Shown piece after piece: positions 5,633 to 6,271 of a stretch of 6,271 nt of DNA. Under the pieces are notes generated by a model. The model saw only the letters and a list, made by a program, of their open reading frames with translations, was not told the DNA's origin and did not search any database. Numbering within the stretch: position 1 is the first letter of the stretch; every line of letters starts with the position of its first letter. This DNA comes from an uncultured Porphyromonadaceae bacterium. GTDB taxonomy: Bacteria > Bacteroidota > Bacteroidia > Bacteroidales > Muribaculaceae. The translations under genes and the position numbers were made by a program. The DNA lies in the NCBI GenBank assembly GCA_900555165.1, contig USKE01000134.1:1-6271 (forward strand). The letters run 5' to 3'.

Positions 5633-6271
5633 TCAGTTGCGGAACACCAGATCGTTGTCCTTGACATCGATGATGATGGGGTGCTCCCTGTCGACGGTCT
5701 GGGCCAGGATGTCTTTCGACAGGCGGTTGAGCACCAGACGGTGTATGACGCGCTTTACGGGGCGGGCGCCGAACTCGGGGTCGTACCCCTCCTCAGCCAG
5801 GAAATGCAGCGCCTCGGGGGTGACTTCGAGCGTGATGCCGTTGGCGGCAAGCATCTTGCGCACGCTCTTTATTTGCAGGCCCACGATCTCCTCGATTTCG
5901 CGCTCGTTGAGCGGGGTGAACATTATGGTCTCGTCGATGCGGTTCAGGAACTCGGGACGGATAGTCTGCTTGAGCATCTCCAGAACCTGCTGTTTGGTTG
6001 TCTCTACGGTCTCCTCGCGGTTTTCGGGGGTCATCTTGGCGAAGTTGTCGCGGATTACCGACGAACCCATGTTTGAGGTCATGATTATTATGGTGTTCTT
6101 GAAGTTGACCATGCGGCCTTTGTTGTCGGTCAGACGGCCGTCGTCGAGCACCTGTAGCAGGATGTTGAACACGTCGGGGTGAGCTTTCTCGATCTCGTCG
6201 AACAGCACGACCGAGTATGGCTTGCGTCTTACGGCCTCGGTGAGCTGGCCGCCTTCGTCGTAGCCGACGTA
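5633..6271 (-). CDS. clpB: ATP-dependent disaggregase ClpB, C-terminal part (5' end missing)
   Basis: The window holds the last 212 residues; the frame continues past base 6271. It covers most of the second AAA+ domain of this Hsp100 chaperone, which, with DnaK/DnaJ/GrpE, pulls aggregated proteins through its hexameric pore in the cytoplasm. Visible landmarks (fragment numbering): the pore loop YVGYDEGG (1-8), Walker B VVLFDE (21-26), LLQVLDDGRLTD, sensor 1 MTSN (64-67), RPEFLNRID (105-113) with the expected arginine finger Arg111, and sensor 2 GARPVKR (168-174). The tail ends in DLVFRN. The internal GTG at 6208 is only Val22, not a start. ClpC or ClpA are less likely: the C-terminal small domain and the ending match Bacteroidota ClpB as I know it. 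Full-length ClpB is about 860 residues. Heat-shock control is expected for the family but its promoter is outside the window. Confidence 0.95.
   Translation of the reverse strand, partial: YVGYDEGGQLTEAVRRKPYSVVLFDEIEKAHPDVFNILLQVLDDGRLTDNKGRMVNFKNTIIIMTSNMGSSVIRDNFAKMTPENREETVETTKQQVLEMLKQTIRPEFLNRIDETIMFTPLNEREIEEIVGLQIKSVRKMLAANGITLEVTPEALHFLAEEGYDPEFGARPVKRVIHRLVLNRLSKDILAQTVDREHPIIIDVKDNDLVFRN

Noticed and set aside
5622..6182. Overlapping plus-strand open frames antisense to clpB
   Set aside because: The minus frame is unmistakably ClpB; the antisense translations show no domain.
5633..6208. A short independent gene starting at GTG 6208
   Set aside because: The same frame continues upstream to the window edge with the ClpB pore loop YVGYDEGG, so this is an internal codon of a partial clpB.
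1..6271. CRISPR array, tRNA, rRNA, IS element, toxin-antitoxin or phage-defence genes
   Set aside because: No regularly spaced repeats, cloverleaf-like sequence, transposase, or small paired genes were seen on either strand.

Overview
The window looks like a chromosomal segment of a Bacteroidota species, most likely order Bacteroidales. A GC-rich Muribaculaceae-type genome is my guess, but it is not provable from this stretch. The evidence is the gene families (an Omp28-type lipoprotein, a DUF6029-type beta-barrel protein, a protein with a Por-secretion-like C-terminal tail), lipoprotein signals followed by runs of acidic residues, a TAnnTTTG promoter element, and weak or absent Shine-Dalgarno sequences. 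All six genes lie on the minus strand; read in the direction of transcription they run from the high to the low coordinates.

Layout in order of transcription: (1) 6271-5633, the end of clpB, the disaggregase chaperone, cut by the window edge; (2) 5594-5136, a small lipoprotein of unknown function 38 bp behind clpB, followed by a strong stem-loop at 5119-5084 that probably ends this unit; (3) an AT-rich intergenic stretch of about 315 bp carrying a good Bacteroidota promoter (4920-4891); (4) 4818-3103, a secreted protein with HAF-like beta-propeller motifs, a helical insert and a T9SS-like C-terminal tail; (5) a 59-bp intergenic inverted repeat (3083-3025); (6) a compact cluster at 3001-1: a TlpA-like thioredoxin-fold protein, a DUF6029-type outer-membrane barrel overlapping it by 4 nt, and an Omp28-type thioredoxin-like lipoprotein 44 bp further on, which runs off the window.

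The most interesting biology is the last cluster. Two thioredoxin-fold proteins with CxxC sites (WCKPC, expected in the periplasm; CPNC, on an outer-membrane lipoprotein) flank a predicted beta-barrel protein containing six cysteines. This suggests a dedicated envelope thiol/disulfide system or a redox-assisted assembly module for the barrel. That function is inference. No mobile element, CRISPR array, tRNA or rRNA was seen, and the plus strand has no convincing gene.
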